NCBI GenBank assembly: GCA_021324635.1
Contig: JAJPIS010000068.1
Coordinates: 1 to 63,698 of the forward strand
Origin: Gemmatimonadota bacterium
GTDB lineage: Bacteria; Gemmatimonadota; Gemmatimonadetes; Gemmatimonadales; Gemmatimonadaceae
Direction of reading: 5' to 3'
DNA: 63,698 bases
The notes beneath the pieces were generated by a model. The model worked only from the letters and a program-made list of their open reading frames with translations. It was not told where the DNA came from and made no database searches. This document shows, piece by piece, positions 63,633 to 63,698 of this stretch. Both the position numbers and the translations under genes were made by a program. The number at the start of each line of letters is the position of its first letter. Position 1 is the first letter of the stretch.

Positions 63633-63698
63633 GCTCGCGCGGGCGGGGACTTGACGGTGCCTGAGCGGTAGGCACCCTCCGGGCCGGATGGCTGACCC

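Overview
The window looks like a chromosomal piece of a soil-type Gemmatimonadota bacterium. This is inferred from the very high GC content, the tightly overlapping ATGA/GTGA gene junctions, exported proteins whose signal peptides end in A-Q, a Ser/Thr kinase fused to a TolB-like domain and TPRs, and an M16 peptidase pair. No rRNA, tRNA or CRISPR array was seen.

Region 1 (1-21.6 kb) is housekeeping backbone. It holds gcvP (with an apparent frameshift) and gcvT, mutS, an amidohydrolase, an MFS transporter, a SPOR protein with holA, a Cas4-like nuclease split into two membrane-anchored ORFs, an ECF sigma factor with its anti-sigma factor, three glycosyltransferases, a NUDIX hydrolase and two M16 peptidases.

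Region 2 (21.7-34.8 kb, resuming at 41.8-44.4 kb) is a nearly complete tetrahydromethanopterin/methanofuran-linked formaldehyde-oxidation locus. Fae condenses formaldehyde with H4MPT, an MtdA-type dehydrogenase and Mch carry it to formyl-H4MPT, and FhcBADC transfers and hydrolyses the formyl group to formate. Mixed in are genes of the type found beside cofactor synthesis: a DUF1464-like kinase, two ATP-grasp ligases, a CitG-like transferase, a PTPS-like enzyme, a HisA-like barrel, and MfnF/MfnE-like proteins for methanofuran. Between the two halves lie a soxYZ module with a metallo-beta-lactamase/double-rhodanese fusion, an acyltransferase, and two exported JAMM-like proteins.

Region 3 (44.4-50.5 kb) holds the kinase, an ECF42-type sigma factor with its YCII partner, and a double SRPBCC protein.

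Region 4 (50.5 kb to the end) is accessory DNA of lower GC. It has gene remnants, a toxin-antitoxin-like pair, an AbiC-like abortive-infection protein, and then the most notable feature. A four-gene operon (HTH, HTH, HNH nuclease, family B DNA polymerase) is transcribed divergently from an HTH-cas1 operon, with no CRISPR array. This gene set is that of a casposon, a mobile element using Cas1 as its integrase. The cas1 3' end appears to run into the terminus of an IS21-type element whose istB is 5'-truncated.
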